Shown: in pieces, positions 30,110-32,656 of the stretch | How the letters are laid out: every line of letters starts with the position of its first letter | How positions within the stretch are numbered: the stretch's first letter is position 1 | From: Patescibacteria group bacterium | Lineage (GTDB): Bacteria; Patescibacteriota; Minisyncoccia; Minisyncoccales; JAHCRE01 | Assembly: GCA_020148145.1 (NCBI GenBank) | Contig: JAHCRE010000009.1 | Coordinates: 1 to 32,656, forward strand | Direction: 5' to 3' | DNA: 32,656 bases | Position numbers and translations under genes: made by a program | Notes under the pieces: generated by a model | Seen by the model: only the letters and a program-made list of their open reading frames with translations | Database searches by the model: none | Told to the model about the DNA's origin: nothing

Positions 30110-32656
30110 GAATTGCATTTTAAGGGCGGATGGTGGATGCCTTGGGATATCGAGGCGATGAAGGACGTGGCGTGACTGCGATAAGCCTCGGGAAGGTGTC
30201 TAGCAACCTTTGATCCGGGGATTTCCGAATAGGGAAACCTGTTTCGACGATGAGTCGAAACAGTCCGGTCGAATGACCGGACGGCTAACCCGCTGAAGTG
30301 AAACATCTCAGTAAGCGGAGGAAAAGAAAACAATTCTAGCTTTTTAGCTTGTAGCTTTTTAGCTTGTTATTTTTCTTTTAATATTGCTAAGAAGCTAATT
30401 TCCTAATAAGCTAATAAGCTAGGTCATTCCCTTAGTAGCGGCGAGCGAAGAGGGAAAAGCCCAAACTCCATTAGATATGAAAATTATCTAACGGGGGGTT
30501 GTAAGAAAATATTGTCGGGGGCATTTCTGGTGCACAGGAATGTTCTTGAGGGAGAGCACTTAGGTAAGGTCTCGTTAGTTGAATGACCCTGGAAAGGGCA
30601 ACCAAAGAGGGTAAAAGTCCCGTAAATGAAAACGACTTTACGCTCCTTGATATTTCTCTTGAGTACCATCGGGAACGAACGCCCGGTGGGAAGCAGGCCG
30701 GACTACCGGCCAAGGCTAAATACTCGATATCACCGATAGTGAACCAGTACCGTGAGGGAAAGGTGAAAAGTAGCCCGGTAAGGGCGGTGAAATAGAACCT
30801 GAAACCATCTCGCTCACAAGGAGTCGGAGCCCCTTCCTTTCGATCGAAAGGAAGGGGTGACGGCGTGCCTATTGAAGAAGGAGCCAACGAGTTTATCTAT
30901 TTCCTTAGTCTAAGGGCTTTCGGCCTGGAGGCAAAGGGAAACCAAGTGTTAAAAGCGCGAGAAGGGGATAGATAAGACCCGAAGCCAAGCGAGCTTGCCA
31001 TGGCCAGGGTGAACCTCAGAGAAATCTGAGGGGAGGCCCGAACCCGTGGATCGTGCAATATCCTGGGATGAGCTGTGGTAAGGAGTGAAAAGCTAATCGA
31101 GCTTGGTAATAGCTGGTTCTCCCCGAAATAGCTTTAGGGCTAGCGCCCGTTCAAATTTCCAGGGGTAGAGCACTGGAAAGAATATCGTGGGATTTTCTCA
31201 GGTATTCTTACTAAACTCCGAATACTGGAAACTTTTGGCGGGTAGTCAGACTGTGGGGGCTAAGCTCCATAGTCAAAAGGGAAACAGCCCAGATCTTCAT
31301 CTAAGGTCCCAAAATTTAAGCTAAGTGGTAAAGGAAGTGGGATTCCTTTGATAGTTAGGAGGTGAGCTTAGAGGCAGCTATCCTTTAAAAAGTGCGTAAT
31401 AGCTTACTAACTAAGGAGTTCTGCGCCGAAAATTCAACGGGGCTAAAGCTTAGTACCGAAGATAAGGACGCCATGAGTTTTTCTCAATGGCGTGGTAGGG
31501 GAGCGTCCCTCATCTAGTGAAGGTAAGCCGTGAGGCTTGCTGGAAGGTGGGGGAGTGAAAATGTTGGCATGAGTAACCGCAATCAGGGTGAAAACCCCTG
31601 ACACCGAAAGCCTAAGGTTTCCTTGGCAATGACAATCAACCAAGGGTTAGGCGGGCCTAAGGCGAATCCGAAAGGAGTAACCGATGGACAGCCGGTTAAT
31701 ATTCCGGCCCTCGCGCATCATTTTCAGACGATAACGAAGGTTAGTAGTTTGGGTGGTTTATTGGATTACCATTTATATCCTAAGGAGAAATCCAAGGGAA
31801 ATGAGAAGTCAGAACTTCGGTTCTGGCAACTCAAATGAGCAGCCTTCCCAGAAAAGTCGTTTGAAAGTTAAATGGTGGGCGATCCGTACCGCAAACCGAC
31901 ACAGGTAGGCAGGCATAAGAGTGCTAAGGTGAACGGGTGAAACCTCGTTAAGGAACTCGGCAAAAAAGCAGGCGTAACTTCGGGAAATGCCTTGCCGCGT
32001 CTAACGCGGCCGCAGCGAAAGTACCCCTGGCGACTGTTTATCAAAAACACAGGTCCCTGCTCAACTCGTAAGAGGATGTATAGGGGCTGAGGCCTGACCA
32101 GTGCTGGAACGTTAATCTCGCCGGTCTCGCGATTTATCGTGGGGCTGAGTGGGTGAAGCGCCAGTAAACGTCCGCGGTAACTATAACCGTGTTAAAGTAG
32201 CGTAACCCCTTGTCAGGTAAGTTCTGACCCGCATGAAAGGTTTAACGACTGGGGGACTGTCTCAACGAGGTGCCCGGTGAAAATGCAATGAGGGTGAAGA
32301 CGCCCTGTACCTGCGGCTAGACGGAAAGACCCCGGGAGCTTTACTGTAGTCAGGTATTGAATTTTGGTTTTAGATGCGTAGCGTAGGTGGGAGACTTTGA
32401 AATCCGCCTTTTGGGGCGGATGGAGTCGCCGATGAAACACCACCCTTTTAAAGCCTTGGTTCTAACCCGCCGTAGAGCGGAAACAGTGCCTGACGGTCAG
32501 TTTGAGTGGGGCGCTCGCCTCCCAAAAGGTAACGGAGGCGCTTAAAGGTCGGCTAACCAAGGATGGAAATCTTGGTGGTCGGACAAAGCCATAAGCCGGC
32601 TTTACTGCAAGAGGGATATCTCGCGCAGTTGGGAAACCAGAACTTAGTGAACCGAC
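30110..32656 (+). rRNA. rrl: 23S ribosomal RNA, 5' part (truncated by the window end)
   Basis: Conserved domains follow in order from GGTGGATGCC (30132) to a segment matching E. coli around 2390 at the window end, so the peptidyl-transferase ring and any 5S gene are outside. The 5' end is an estimate. Landmarks include AGTAGCGGCGAGCGAA, GTACCGTGAGGGAAAGGTGAAAAG, GATCGTGCAATATCCTGG-like domain II and AGACGGAAAGACCCCGGGAGCTTTACTG. An AT-rich ~90-nt insertion interrupts domain I at 30334-30424. A perfect palindromic stem fills the helix 25 position (30830-30857). Confidence 0.96.
30334..30424 (+). other. AT-rich hairpin insertion in 23S domain I
   Basis: It lies between GGAAAAGAAAACAA and ATTCCCTTAGTAGCGGCG, which are nearly adjacent in E. 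coli. The left arm is a perfect tandem of TAGCTTTTTAGCTTG (30337-30351, 30352-30366). The right arm has TAATAAGC twice and ends with AAGCTAG; the arms are complementary (CTAGCTT / AAGCTAG). Confidence 0.75.

Noticed and set aside
30468-30498. CATTAGATA...TATCTAACGGGG in 23S resembling the 261-327 palindrome
   Set aside because: It lies where 23S has a normal variable helix before GGGTTGTA; a short chance similarity to the element arms is enough to explain it.
30830-30857. 28-bp perfect palindrome in 23S rRNA as an inserted element
   Set aside because: It occupies the position of helix 25, which varies in length among bacteria; a slightly long native stem is the simpler reading.
30067-32443. 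Several open frames within the 16S and 23S genes
   Set aside because: They lie inside conserved rRNA and have no protein similarity I recognise.

Overview
The window looks like chromosomal DNA of a Candidate Phyla Radiation (Patescibacteria) bacterium, most likely of the Parcubacteria type. The evidence is an AT-rich, gene-dense sequence, compact proteins, a 16S rRNA that departs from several universal primer sites (27F, 515F, 926R, 1492R), and rRNA genes that are not in one operon. UGA is an ordinary stop here (enolase, glutaredoxin and the YbaK-like gene end in TGA), so this is not a code-25 lineage. No phage, CRISPR or transposase gene is visible.

Layout. 1-4,500: end of an unknown gene, a divergent ftsZ, galU, the nnrD repair dehydratase and an SDR oxidoreductase. 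4,600-18,100: a redox and central-carbon block holding a thioredoxin-reductase-like flavoprotein, enolase, archaeal-type phosphoglycerate mutase, a membrane-anchored thioredoxin-fold protein, glutaredoxin, GAPDH, AMP-forming acetyl-CoA synthetase, PEP synthase, archaeal-type fructose-1,6-bisphosphate aldolase/phosphatase, and two tandemly duplicated membrane-anchored proteins. 18,300-25,700: ferredoxin, bL25, a lytic transglycosylase, rpmE-prfA on the minus strand, rpsB-tsf, a small membrane protein, tRNA-Thr, an RpiB-like protein and a polyprenyl diphosphate synthase. 25,730-32,656: 16S rRNA, a YbaK-like deacylase, a methyltransferase, tRNA-Ile, tRNA-Ala, an MscS-TM-like protein and the first ~2.5 kb of 23S rRNA.

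Function. PEP synthase, enolase, phosphoglycerate mutase, GAPDH and FBP aldolase/phosphatase form most of a gluconeogenic route ending toward GalU (UDP-glucose). Acetyl-CoA synthetase and ferredoxin could feed it, but no pyruvate synthase, phosphoglycerate kinase or triose-phosphate isomerase is in view.

Most notable. (1) Small palindromic or repeat elements, several GC-rich, occur between genes and also inside conserved enzymes as in-frame insertions of 33-54 bp: galU, twice in the mutase and twice in acetyl-CoA synthetase, which also carries a related repeat in its N-terminal region. Three families have a relative in an intergenic region of the same window, and two insertions have a 5-bp target-like duplication. 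The arrangement recalls Rickettsia palindromic elements. (2) The 16S rRNA tail reads GGATCAC-TTCATTT instead of GGATCAC-CTCCTTT, so the anti-Shine-Dalgarno is lost, and the starts here lack Shine-Dalgarno motifs. (3) 16S is a self-contained transcription unit (promoter, 21-bp processing stem, terminator). 23S has its own near-identical promoter 2.7 kb away, and both leaders carry mutually exclusive hairpins. (4) The 3' end of gap is duplicated around a ~190-bp GC-rich insert. (5) The 23S rRNA has a ~90-nt hairpin-forming insertion.
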